This document shows positions 10,321 to 18,127 of a DNA stretch of 64,000 bases, piece after piece. Below the pieces are notes generated by a model. That model had not been told where the DNA came from. It made no database searches and saw only the letters and a list, made by a program, of their open reading frames with translations. The DNA is taken from contig JADZFD010000074.1 of NCBI GenBank assembly GCA_020850225.1, positions 19,986 through 83,985 on the forward strand, written 5' to 3'. The position numbers were made by a program, and so were the translations under genes. Every line of letters begins with the position of its first letter. Position 1 is the first letter of the stretch. Origin of the DNA: Saprospiraceae bacterium (GTDB lineage Bacteria > Bacteroidota > Bacteroidia > Chitinophagales > Saprospiraceae).

Positions 10321-10369
10321 AATTTAAAAAGGCTGATTGAGGTAATCCTTCAATCAGCCTTTTTAAATT
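10321..10369 (+). terminator. Rho-independent terminator with perfect 20-bp stem
   Basis: Positions 10321-10340 and 10350-10369 are perfect reverse complements, with the core AAAAAGGCTGATTGA pairing TCAATCAGCCTTTTT, separated by a 9-base loop. The core stem is flanked by A-runs and T-runs, so it could terminate in either direction. It starts 17 bases after the stop of the first POT gene. Confidence 0.9.
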
Positions 10370-10506
10370 TGTAAGCTTAAAATTGCTCAACTATTGTGTA
10401 CTATTTTCAATAAATCTGCAATGATATTCAAACAGACATCAAAATTTTATGGATTATTCTAATCGGATTTATATTTTTACACTTCCAATATAATTAATCA
10501 AGGACC

Positions 10507-12039
10507 ATGACAGTGCATACACATCAACTCACCTTAAAGGAAATACACGAATTTAAAGGAAAATATCCAAGACAGATCTGGTCACTTTTCTTTTCAGAGA
10601 TGTGGGAAAGATTCAGTTTTTACGGTATGCGCGGCATGCTGGTTTTTTTTATGATTTCTCAACTGAATCTGCATGAGAAAGATGCCAATCTACAATATGG
10701 TGCTACACAGGCATTTGTTTATGCTTTTACCTTCATTGGCGGCTTATTTGCTGATAAAATACTGGGGTTTCGGAAATCCCTTTTCTGGGGCGGACTCATG
10801 ATGATAACCGGCAGTTCGCTGTTGGCTGCAGATCCGCATAATTTCTTTTTTACGGGACTTGCTTTTATCATCATTGGTACAGGTTTTTTTAAGCCCAATA
10901 TTTCAACCATGGTTGGCGAATTGTACAGTGAAAAGGATGATAGAAGAGATGCCGGATTTTCCCTGTTTTATGCAGGTATCAATCTCGGAGCTTTTCTGGG
11001 TGGTTACATATGCGTAGCTATAGGCAAGGGATATATGCTGAGTGGAATGATACCTGAAAACATGAGGTGGAACGTTGCATTCGGACTCGCTGCAATTGGA
11101 ATGGTAGTAAGTCTGATCAACTTTTATTTCACACAACGACATCTCGGACCGATAGGTCTGCAGCCCGGACATCCGGATGCACTGGTTCAGGTAAAAGCTA
11201 AACCTAAATGGGTGGAATACCTGGTATATGCAGGAACGCTGTTCGCTATACCTCTGATTGACCTGATGGTGTCCAGCCCTGAATATACAGACTACTTTAT
11301 GTATACTATCGGACCACTTGCACTTCTGTATTTATTTTACGAAATGAGTAAAACCACGATCAGTGAAAGAAAAAAACTATGGGCAGGCCTGATTTTTATC
11401 TTCTTTTCCGTCTTATTCTGGGGTATTTACGAGCAAAGCGGAGGTTCACTCAGTATTTTTGCTGCCAAGAATCTGAATGACAACCTGCTTGGTTTTACTA
11501 TGGATCCCAATGGTGTCAATAATTCTGCTGGTGCATTTTTCATTATCGGATTGGCTCCGCTTTTTGGTTTGATGTGGATATGGATGGCCAAACGTAAATT
11601 TGAACCCAATACGATTATAAAATTTGGGCTTGGATTTATATTTCTGGGTCTGGGATATTACGTACTTTTTGCAACTAAGTTTTTTGCCAGTGTCCAGGGA
11701 ATAGCGCCACTGGATATATTTACAACAGCATTGCTCGTAATCACTATTGGTGAATTATGTCTTTCACCTATCGGTCTGTCAATTATGACCAAACTCTCAC
11801 CCGCAAGAATGCAGGGAATCATGATGGGTATGTGGTTTCTGGCATCTGCTTATGGTCAATATGTAGCAGGAATAATAGGAGCAGGATTGGCAGATGCCGA
11901 CGAAAACGCACCGGCTGTCACACGGCTGATGAATTATACGGAAGGATATAAGATGCTCGGAATCTATGCTTTAATAGCAGGTCTCGTGCTTATAGCTTTA
12001 TCACCCTGGATTAAAAAACTGATGCAGGATGTCAGGTAA
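10507..12039 (+). CDS. POT-family peptide:H+ symporter (copy 2 of 3)
   Basis: A second proton-coupled di-/tripeptide importer of 510 residues, with ExxERF as SEMWERFSFYG (E31, E34, R35) after a hydrophilic N-terminus of about 23 residues. The PTR2 signature LFYAGINLGAFLGGY and the late motif TIGELCLSPIGLSIMTKLSP are conserved. The sequence is clearly diverged from copies 1 and 3, so the array is an old duplication or a functional set. It has 203 bases upstream, including the terminator of copy 1, and 177 bases before copy 3. Each copy is probably controlled on its own. Confidence 0.93.
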   Translation: MTVHTHQLTLKEIHEFKGKYPRQIWSLFFSEMWERFSFYGMRGMLVFFMISQLNLHEKDANLQYGATQAFVYAFTFIGGLFADKILGFRKSLFWGGLMMITGSSLLAADPHNFFFTGLAFIIIGTGFFKPNISTMVGELYSEKDDRRDAGFSLFYAGINLGAFLGGYICVAIGKGYMLSGMIPENMRWNVAFGLAAIGMVVSLINFYFTQRHLGPIGLQPGHPDALVQVKAKPKWVEYLVYAGTLFAIPLIDLMVSSPEYTDYFMYTIGPLALLYLFYEMSKTTISERKKLWAGLIFIFFSVLFWGIYEQSGGSLSIFAAKNLNDNLLGFTMDPNGVNNSAGAFFIIGLAPLFGLMWIWMAKRKFEPNTIIKFGLGFIFLGLGYYVLFATKFFASVQGIAPLDIFTTALLVITIGELCLSPIGLSIMTKLSPARMQGIMMGMWFLASAYGQYVAGIIGAGLADADENAPAVTRLMNYTEGYKMLGIYALIAGLVLIALSPWIKKLMQDVR

Positions 12040-12216
12040 TAGGCCTGGCTATTGGGGTTTGGTTATAATACTACTTTTATAAAATTTACTACCAAAGCAG
12101 ATTCTGATATTATCGGTATCTTCATTTCCTTATATTTCTTAATATGTGATAAATATTCAGCTATTTGAATTGTATCTCAGAAATATTTTATACTTTGGCA
12201 GTTTAATTACGACATT

Positions 12217-14253
12217 ATGCAACAACCAACAGCTAATAATCCATTTTTTGACAGACAGGTTTTAGGCCATCCGGCAGGATTGTTTGTTTTATTCTTTACA
12301 GAAATGTGGGAACGCTTCTCCTTCTACGGGATGCGTGCCTTGTTGGTTTTGTTTTTGGTAAGTGCCGTCGGTATAGGTGGCTGGGATTGGCCCCGTGAAA
12401 ATGCACTTGCACTTTATGGCACGTATATCTCAATGCTGTATCTGACACCCATCATAGGTGGCCAATTGGCTGACAGATATCTGGGTTATCGCAAAGCCAT
12501 CATCATTGGTGCCGTAATCATGACCTTAGGCCATGCAAGTATGGCCATCGAAACGCCTTTCTTTCTGTACCTTGGATTATTACTTCTTATAGCCGGAACC
12601 GGATTTTTCAAGCCCAATATGACATCATTCATTTCAGTATTGTATAAAGATCATCCTGAAAAGAAAGATGGTGCGTATACTATTTTCTATATGGGTGTTA
12701 ATTCGGGAGCATTTCTGGGTATCATGCTCTGTGGATATCTGGGAGAAACTATGGGATGGAGCTGGGGATTTGGTCTTGCCGGTATCTTTATGTTACTGGG
12801 ATTGCTGCAATTTACCCTTGCACACAATATATTCGGAGATGTTGGTCTCGCACCTGTAAAAACAAATAACCAGAATTCATCAGCACAAACTGTAACTCAT
12901 GACGAAGAGCCACCCAATCCTTTTACATTTACTGATAAATTAATTACTTTTATAGTAGCCATAAGTGGTTTGATATGGGCAGTCAACGACCCACTGTCAA
13001 AAATAACACATATCAACCTGTTGAAATTCGGGGATACTGACCTGTCCGGAAAAACCATACTTATAGCCTTACTGCTGTTTATTTATCTGTTGGTATCGAG
13101 AGTAATGCGTTTCAGTAAGATCACAAGAAACAGGATGCTGGCTGTCATGATGATTGCATCATTCATCATATTCTTTTGGGCAGCTTTCGAGCAAGCAGGA
13201 GGATCCATGAGTATATTTGCCAAGGACTATACCAACCGGGTTTTGTCGGGCAATGCTGCACTTATATTCAATATAGTGGATATCATCATCACTGTAGTTC
13301 CGGTAGCGATTATATCATATGTATTGTTTTTATTATTCCGTCAGACATACAAGGATTATTTGGCTTCCAATCTTGTTCTTGCATCCAGTTTTGTCATTAT
13401 CTGGGGATTGATCTTCTGGAAAATATATGCCAATTTCAATACATATTCCTATGAAATCAGCTATCCTGCATTTGAGCAGATAAAAACAGGTGCTGATGGT
13501 CTGGAAAGCCGGAAGACAGTAGCCGTCAATGCATTGAATGTACCAGGAGCCAATGATGCTATCATAGAAAAAACAACAGTCATCCGTGCATTGAGTGATT
13601 TTCAACCCAATCATACTGTCAATATCGTTGACTTGGACAAGAAGGGCAGTAATTTCAAAATGATAGATCCTATGAAAGCTTCAGGGATACAGGAAAGTAT
13701 CGAAGCGAAGGTATTAAGAAAAAAAGAAAATGAAATTGAAATTCCCGCAACGTGGTTCCTGATTTTGAATTCACTGTTTATTATAGCACTGGCACCGTTA
13801 TTCTCCAAATGGTGGGAAAGTAAGTTCAATCCGTCACTCGCAGGAAAGTATGCTATTGGCTTGTTTTTCCTTGGTATCGGGTTTGCCTTTCTGGCTTATG
13901 GAGCGAGTGACATCACACAAGGTGCCAAAACAGCTTCTGTAAGTCTTGTCTGGTTAGTACTGGCCTATCTTTTCCATACTATGGGTGAACTTTGTGTACA
14001 ACCGGTTGGATTATCCTATGTAAGTAAGCTGGTGCCTCCGCGAATGATTGCATTCATGTTTGGAGTATGGTATCTTGCACTGGCGATAGGCAATAAAACT
14101 TCGGGAGTATTGGGTCAGCAAATAGACAATATCACGGCTCAGTACAATCTGTCCACCTTCTTTTTGATATTCACGGTAGTGCCATTTATAATAGGTGTCA
14201 TAGCGATAATAATGAATGGAACACTAAAGCGGCTCATGCATGGCGTAAAGTAA
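12217..14253 (+). CDS. POT-family peptide:H+ symporter with inserted extra-membrane domain (copy 3 of 3)
   Basis: At 678 residues this is well over the usual bacterial POT length of about 450-560. ExxERF is present as TEMWERFSFYG (E29, E32, R33), and the PTR2 signature FYMGVNSGAFLG is near residue 155. The extra length is a hydrophilic block at about residues 408-509, immediately before the helix ATWFLILNSLFIIALAPLF, which aligns with the TM10 helix of POT carriers. The block thus falls between TM9 and TM10 and should face the periplasm. A near-consensus -7 box (TATACTTTG) precedes the start by about 20 bases. The next gene, apaG, is convergent. Confidence 0.92.
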   Translation: MQQPTANNPFFDRQVLGHPAGLFVLFFTEMWERFSFYGMRALLVLFLVSAVGIGGWDWPRENALALYGTYISMLYLTPIIGGQLADRYLGYRKAIIIGAVIMTLGHASMAIETPFFLYLGLLLLIAGTGFFKPNMTSFISVLYKDHPEKKDGAYTIFYMGVNSGAFLGIMLCGYLGETMGWSWGFGLAGIFMLLGLLQFTLAHNIFGDVGLAPVKTNNQNSSAQTVTHDEEPPNPFTFTDKLITFIVAISGLIWAVNDPLSKITHINLLKFGDTDLSGKTILIALLLFIYLLVSRVMRFSKITRNRMLAVMMIASFIIFFWAAFEQAGGSMSIFAKDYTNRVLSGNAALIFNIVDIIITVVPVAIISYVLFLLFRQTYKDYLASNLVLASSFVIIWGLIFWKIYANFNTYSYEISYPAFEQIKTGADGLESRKTVAVNALNVPGANDAIIEKTTVIRALSDFQPNHTVNIVDLDKKGSNFKMIDPMKASGIQESIEAKVLRKKENEIEIPATWFLILNSLFIIALAPLFSKWWESKFNPSLAGKYAIGLFFLGIGFAFLAYGASDITQGAKTASVSLVWLVLAYLFHTMGELCVQPVGLSYVSKLVPPRMIAFMFGVWYLALAIGNKTSGVLGQQIDNITAQYNLSTFFLIFTVVPFIIGVIAIIMNGTLKRLMHGVK

Positions 14254-14282
14254 AACGCACGACTAAAAAGCAACCGATACTG

Positions 14283-14687
14283 TTAATTCAGGATAAAATC
14301 AGAGTGTAGCCTGAATTCAGGAATGACAACTTCAAAAGGCTGATTATTATCCATATTCAGGAAGATATATGTTCCATACATTTTGCCCACGGATGTTTGC
14401 AGAAGACACCATGAAGTGTATTCGAAGGATTCATTCTGTGCTAATTCAGGCTGTTTGCCGACAACGCCATCGCCTTCAATCTCTCGTATGGATGTATTGG
14501 AATCGACTATATACCAGTGTCTTGATAATAATTTGACAGGGTCAAGTCCCAGATTGGTAATGACAATGTTATATGAGAATATATTTTTTCCGATTGCGGG
14601 ATTGGACTCTGCACTTACATATTGAGGCTGTACTGTGATGCTGATATTGTTAGTCACCTCATTATATACATTGCTCTTGTCTGTCAT
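14283..14687 (-). CDS. apaG: ApaG domain protein
   Basis: A small protein of 134 residues with the immunoglobulin-like beta fold of ApaG. The conserved segments are seen as SYNIVITNLG near residue 40 and, later, an Arg-His-Trp-Tyr-Ile strand, VVGKQPELAQNESFEYTS and GKMYGTYIF. ApaG has been linked to cobalt/magnesium efflux and, through its fold, to phosphate or diadenosine-tetraphosphate binding; its activity is not settled. Its start overlaps the gmk stop by 4 bases, so it is translationally coupled as the last gene of yicC-gmk-apaG. Confidence 0.9.
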   Translation of the reverse strand: MTDKSNVYNEVTNNISITVQPQYVSAESNPAIGKNIFSYNIVITNLGLDPVKLLSRHWYIVDSNTSIREIEGDGVVGKQPELAQNESFEYTSWCLLQTSVGKMYGTYIFLNMDNNQPFEVVIPEFRLHSDFILN

Positions 14688-15274
14688 GTCTTTGATATTC
14701 CGTACAAAAATGTTTCAATTATATGTTCAGCTTCCATCAAGGAAATCTCCAATACATCATTAACAAGTACGATGTCAAAACTGTTTTCATACTCCATCTC
14801 TGCTTCAGCCTTTAATATGCGTTTATTCAGACTTGCTTCTGTTTCCGTATTCCTGTTTATCAAACGCTCTTTTAATATTCCGAATGATGGTGGTCTGACA
14901 AAAACAGACATACATCTTGGGCCATACAGGGATTTAATGTTCATTGCACCTTTTACATCTATATCAAAAACGATATGTTTGCCAATCTTCCAGATACGGT
15001 CGACCTCGGATTTTAGCGTACCATAATACTGGTCTTTATAAACTTCCTCCCATTCGACAAAAGCATCCTGATCAATTTTGTGCCTAAATTCATCGACACT
15101 CATAAAATAATAATCCCTTCCATCCACTTCATGAGGCCTGCGTACTCTGGTAGCTGCAGAAACTGAAAACTCCAGTTCACTGTATCTTGCCAAAAGATGC
15201 TTAACAATCGTTGTCTTGCCTGCTCCGGATGGTGCCGTAAAAACAAACATCTTACCTGTCATAATATCCGTCAT
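14684..15274 (-). CDS. gmk: Guanylate kinase
   Basis: Gmk phosphorylates GMP (and dGMP) to GDP with ATP, in the cytoplasm. The P-loop APSGAGKTTI is at about residues 14-23, and the GMP-binding segment ATRVRRPHEVDGRDYYF follows. The 196 residues match the family. An alternative start is Met5. It lies 17 bases after yicC and overlaps apaG by 4 bases, in a compact three-gene operon. Confidence 0.96.
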   Translation of the reverse strand: MTDIMTGKMFVFTAPSGAGKTTIVKHLLARYSELEFSVSAATRVRRPHEVDGRDYYFMSVDEFRHKIDQDAFVEWEEVYKDQYYGTLKSEVDRIWKIGKHIVFDIDVKGAMNIKSLYGPRCMSVFVRPPSFGILKERLINRNTETEASLNKRILKAEAEMEYENSFDIVLVNDVLEISLMEAEHIIETFLYGISKT

Positions 15275-15291
15275 ATAGCTTATATGATGTG

Positions 15292-16167
15292 TTATAATAT
15301 ATTGGAAAGTTGCTCTTTTAATTTTTCAAGTTCATCTTTCATCATGACTACACATTGCTGTACATCAGAGTCATTGGCTTTGGCACCTATCGTATTGATT
15401 TCCCTACCCATTTCCTGAGCGATAAATGACAGTTTTCTTCCTTTTTGTTCGTCAGCTCCCTTCATTTCTTCCCTGAAATAATTACAATGTTGTCCCAGTC
15501 TTACCTTTTCCTCATTGATATCGAGTTTTTCTATATAATACAGGATTTCCTGTTCATATCTGTTTTGATCCACCTGTTGTTTTACAGCGAATTCTTCCAT
15601 GTTTTTACGGAGTCTCTCTTTGATTCTATCCAATCGTTGTGCTTCAAAAGGTTCAATACCTTTCAGATACAATTCTATATTACTTACACGAAGCAATAAA
15701 TCTTCAGCCAATATCCGCCCTTCGTCCTGTCTGAATTTTTTAATATTTACAATAGCCTCATCTATGACACTGTTTACAATTTCCCACTCTTCATCTTCGG
15801 CAAGGCCCTCATTTTGTCCGATTACATTGGGTATCCTGAGTATAGATTGCAAAATATCACCGTCAGCAATATTCAATTCCCGGCGAATGGAATTCAATTC
15901 CTGATAATACTTAATAAAAGCATCTCTGTTGATAAAGGAATTTTCTTCATCCGAAAAACCATCCAATGTAATAACCAGATCAAATTTGCCTCTCTGCAAT
16001 GCATCAATTACTTTCTTGCGCAAATCAATTTCTCTGTCTCTGTATATGCTTGGTAGCTTACATCTGATTTCTGTAGATCTTGCATTTAGCGATTTAACTT
16101 CTACGCGTATTATTTTTCCGCTCATTTCGGCTCTGGCATGTCCGAATCCTGTCATGGATAATATCAT
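15292..16167 (-). CDS. YicC/YloC family endoribonuclease
   Basis: The protein begins MILSMTGFGHARAE, the hallmark of the YicC N-terminal domain. It ends with the conserved DUF1732 region, which contains GREINTIGAKAND and closes in an amphipathic helix. Characterised members (YicC, YloC) are endoribonucleases acting on RNA hairpins and on small RNAs in vivo. At 291 residues it is the usual length. It is the first gene of yicC-gmk-apaG, with a TAnnTTTG promoter 25 bases upstream. Confidence 0.92.
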   Translation of the reverse strand: MILSMTGFGHARAEMSGKIIRVEVKSLNARSTEIRCKLPSIYRDREIDLRKKVIDALQRGKFDLVITLDGFSDEENSFINRDAFIKYYQELNSIRRELNIADGDILQSILRIPNVIGQNEGLAEDEEWEIVNSVIDEAIVNIKKFRQDEGRILAEDLLLRVSNIELYLKGIEPFEAQRLDRIKERLRKNMEEFAVKQQVDQNRYEQEILYYIEKLDINEEKVRLGQHCNYFREEMKGADEQKGRKLSFIAQEMGREINTIGAKANDSDVQQCVVMMKDELEKLKEQLSNIL

Positions 16168-16192
16168 ATAACCGTTCTACTGATTTTGGACA

Positions 16193-16200
16193 CAAAGATA
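16193..16200 (-). promoter_or_regulatory. Candidate promoter (-7 element) for yicC-gmk-apaG
   Basis: The minus strand reads TATCTTTG, an exact TAnnTTTG match, 25 bases upstream of the yicC ATG. This would give a leader of about 20 bases. No clear -33 element was found. Confidence 0.55.
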
Positions 16201-16400
16201 AACCCTAAATAGATATAAATAAGAGTCTATTTAACAAATTAAATTAAAATATTGTAAATGAATAACTTAAATTGCTCTATTTTTTAATTTACAAAGAAAA
16301 AAAACTAAAAATAATTTTCTTAATTACAATATTTTACGAACTTTGCGGCTCTTTACTTGAAACGAAATCAATTTTAAAATAAAATAAAAATATTGAAGCA

Positions 16401-16715
16401 ATGCGAAAGGCTGATTTGGTTAATATTATTACAGAAAAAACAGGTGTGCCAAAAGTGGATGTCCTGGTGACTTTGGAAATGTTTTTTAAGGAAGTAAAAA
16501 ACTCATTGTCTGAAGGAGAAAACGTTTACGTTCGTGGATTTGGTTCATTTATTATAAAGAAAAGAGCCAAAAAAATTGGTAGACACATCAAAAAGAATAA
16601 ATCGATTGAAATTCCTGAGCATTTTATACCATCATTCAAACCTGCAAAAGTTTTTGTTGATCAGGTAAAATCCAATGTCACTTCCCTACCTGAAGATGAG
16701 GGCGAAGAAGATTAA
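16401..16715 (+). CDS. HU-family DNA-binding protein
   Basis: A histone-like nucleoid protein of 104 residues. The HU/IHF fold is recognisable from the N-terminal helices MRKADLVNIITEKTG, the strand segment VYVRGFGSFIIKKR and the DNA-binding beta-arm up to FIPSFKPAK. An acidic tail (EDEGEED) extends beyond the usual 90-residue core. A weak -7-like box (ACTTTGC at 16340-16346) lies about 55 bases upstream. It heads a run HU - TPR protein - bL38 - RNase G on one strand. Confidence 0.93.
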   Translation: MRKADLVNIITEKTGVPKVDVLVTLEMFFKEVKNSLSEGENVYVRGFGSFIIKKRAKKIGRHIKKNKSIEIPEHFIPSFKPAKVFVDQVKSNVTSLPEDEGEED

Positions 16716-16746
16716 TTGAATTATGTTATGTTTGCCTGTATAATAC

Positions 16747-17529
16747 ATGAATAAGCAACAAATAATAGCTTTAGGTGCAGCGTCAGTATTGTTTTTAATT
16801 TTGTTTTTTGGATTTGATATAATCCCTGAAAAACAAAAAGAACTTGAAAAGTCAAGAATGCTGAAAATTGAATCGACCAGTGTTGACAACCTGATAAAAG
16901 CTGCGTTTAAGGAATTGGATAAATCCAAGTCATCCATGATTGAAGCAATGAATCATGATTTGGAAAAAACAGGAACCGACACAATCAAAAGAATTGAATT
17001 GCTCAAATCTATATCCGGTATCTGGTATGAATCAAAATTTCCGGCGATAGCAGGTTCTTATGCCCAGGAGATTGCAGAACTGGTAAAATCAGAGGAGTCC
17101 TGGTCCATAGCTGGAACAACCTATGCTATTTGTGTTAAAAATGCAACAGAGGAAAAGACTAAAGAGTTTTGTTCCAAAAGAGCAATCCAATCATTTGAAA
17201 AGGCCATTTCTTTGGCTCCGGATGCAATTGAGCCCAGAATCAATTTGGCGATTTGCTATGTTGATAATCCGGACAAGGATAATCCCATGCAGGGTATTCT
17301 GATGTTAAGAGATCTGAATAAACAGCATCCAAAAAATGTTACTGTTCTGAACCAGCTAGGAAGACTGGCGTTGCAGACAAAACAATATGATAAAGCACTG
17401 GAGCGACTGGAAGCAGCCATTCAACTGGAACCCGACAACAAAAACACCAACTGCCTGTTAGCTACTGTATATCAGGAAACCGGTAATCAGGCTAAAGCAG
17501 ATGAATACAATAAAAAATGTGTTAATTAA
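16747..17529 (+). CDS. Membrane-anchored tetratricopeptide repeat protein
   Basis: 260 residues with an N-terminal membrane anchor, IIALGAASVLFLILFFGFD (about 5-23), and no signal-peptidase site, so it is probably an inner-membrane protein with a periplasmic TPR domain. TPR pairs are seen at about 150-255, including AIEPRINLAICYVDN, VTVLNQLGRLALQTKQYDKAL and KNTNCLLATVYQETGNQAKA. Its role is unknown. It starts 31 bases after the HU gene and ends 20 bases before the bL38 gene, so the three are probably co-transcribed. Confidence 0.88.
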   Translation: MNKQQIIALGAASVLFLILFFGFDIIPEKQKELEKSRMLKIESTSVDNLIKAAFKELDKSKSSMIEAMNHDLEKTGTDTIKRIELLKSISGIWYESKFPAIAGSYAQEIAELVKSEESWSIAGTTYAICVKNATEEKTKEFCSKRAIQSFEKAISLAPDAIEPRINLAICYVDNPDKDNPMQGILMLRDLNKQHPKNVTVLNQLGRLALQTKQYDKALERLEAAIQLEPDNKNTNCLLATVYQETGNQAKADEYNKKCVN

Positions 17530-17549
17530 CTTATTAAAAAATTTTGAAT

Positions 17550-17639
17550 ATGCCTTGTGGTAAAAAAAGAAAACGTCATAAGATCTCTACGCATAAGCGT
17601 AAAAAAAGATTAAGAAAAAACAGACATAAAAAGAAATAA
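17550..17639 (+). CDS. Ribosomal protein bL38 / AURKAIP1-COX24-like micro-protein
   Basis: A 29-residue, extremely basic protein beginning MPCGKKRKRHKISTHKRKK and ending RHKKK. It matches a Bacteroidota micro-protein annotated as AURKAIP1/COX24 domain, a relative of mitoribosomal mS38; from memory, a Bacteroidota ribosome structure showed such a protein as the subunit bL38. It is easily missed by gene finders because of its size. It starts 20 bases after the TPR gene. The recognition rests on the PCGKKRKRHK and THKRKKRLRKNRHKKK pattern. I am confident it is real, and less so about the exact ribosomal name. Confidence 0.85.
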   Translation: MPCGKKRKRHKISTHKRKKRLRKNRHKKK

Positions 17640-18127
17640 ATTTGTCTGAAAACAGGACCAGTCTGTTATATGAATTATCTTACAGGATAGTCATATAACA
17701 GATTGGATATTGGCAATCATGTCGCGGTAATTTATACGTAAAAGCATAACAAACTACTACCCAAAACTCCGGATTGAAACCATAAAAAAATAATAGTACA
17801 GAGATACTATCGTTAATAATATACGAATTCTTCTGTATTTATCCCAGGTAAGACATTTATATAAATTTTCTGTCGTTTTACCTACAAATCGATCATATAT
17901 CTGCTTTTACTCATCTACAACTTTTCGTGACATCATACTTCAGACTGTGTTTCTGTAGCTGCAGAAGATGTTTCTTCAGTTATGTCATTCTTATACAACA
18001 GTGTTTGAATTACATTCAATTCATCATTAAGTATCATGACATGATAAATGCAATCTGTTTGTATTGCTGATTTCCTTTTAGGTTTAAAGTGAATACATAA
18101 TACAAATAAAATGACACTTAATTAGTT
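17640..18127. other. Intergenic region before the RNase G gene
   Basis: 488 bases without a convincing gene. It begins with the hairpin described separately. On the minus strand a 34-codon ATG frame (17933-18037) is open but has no known homology. RNase E/G messages often have long regulated leaders, so part of this could be 5' UTR of the downstream gene; nothing in the sequence proves this. Confidence 0.5.
17658..17706. terminator. Long hairpin after the bL38 gene, possible terminator
   Basis: TCTGTTATATGA (17662-17673) pairs perfectly with TCATATAACAGA (17691-17702), and the stem extends to 16 pairs with one G-T wobble (17658-17661 with 17703-17706); the loop is 17 bases. No T-tract follows, so it may stabilise the 3' end of the message or act as a Rho-type stop rather than a textbook intrinsic terminator. 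Confidence 0.5.

Noticed and set aside
17933..18037. 34-codon ATG frame on the minus strand between bL38 and rng
   Set aside because: The frame stays open further upstream without another ATG, no family is recognisable, and it would read against the leader of rng. It reads somewhat protein-like, but the evidence is too thin to call.
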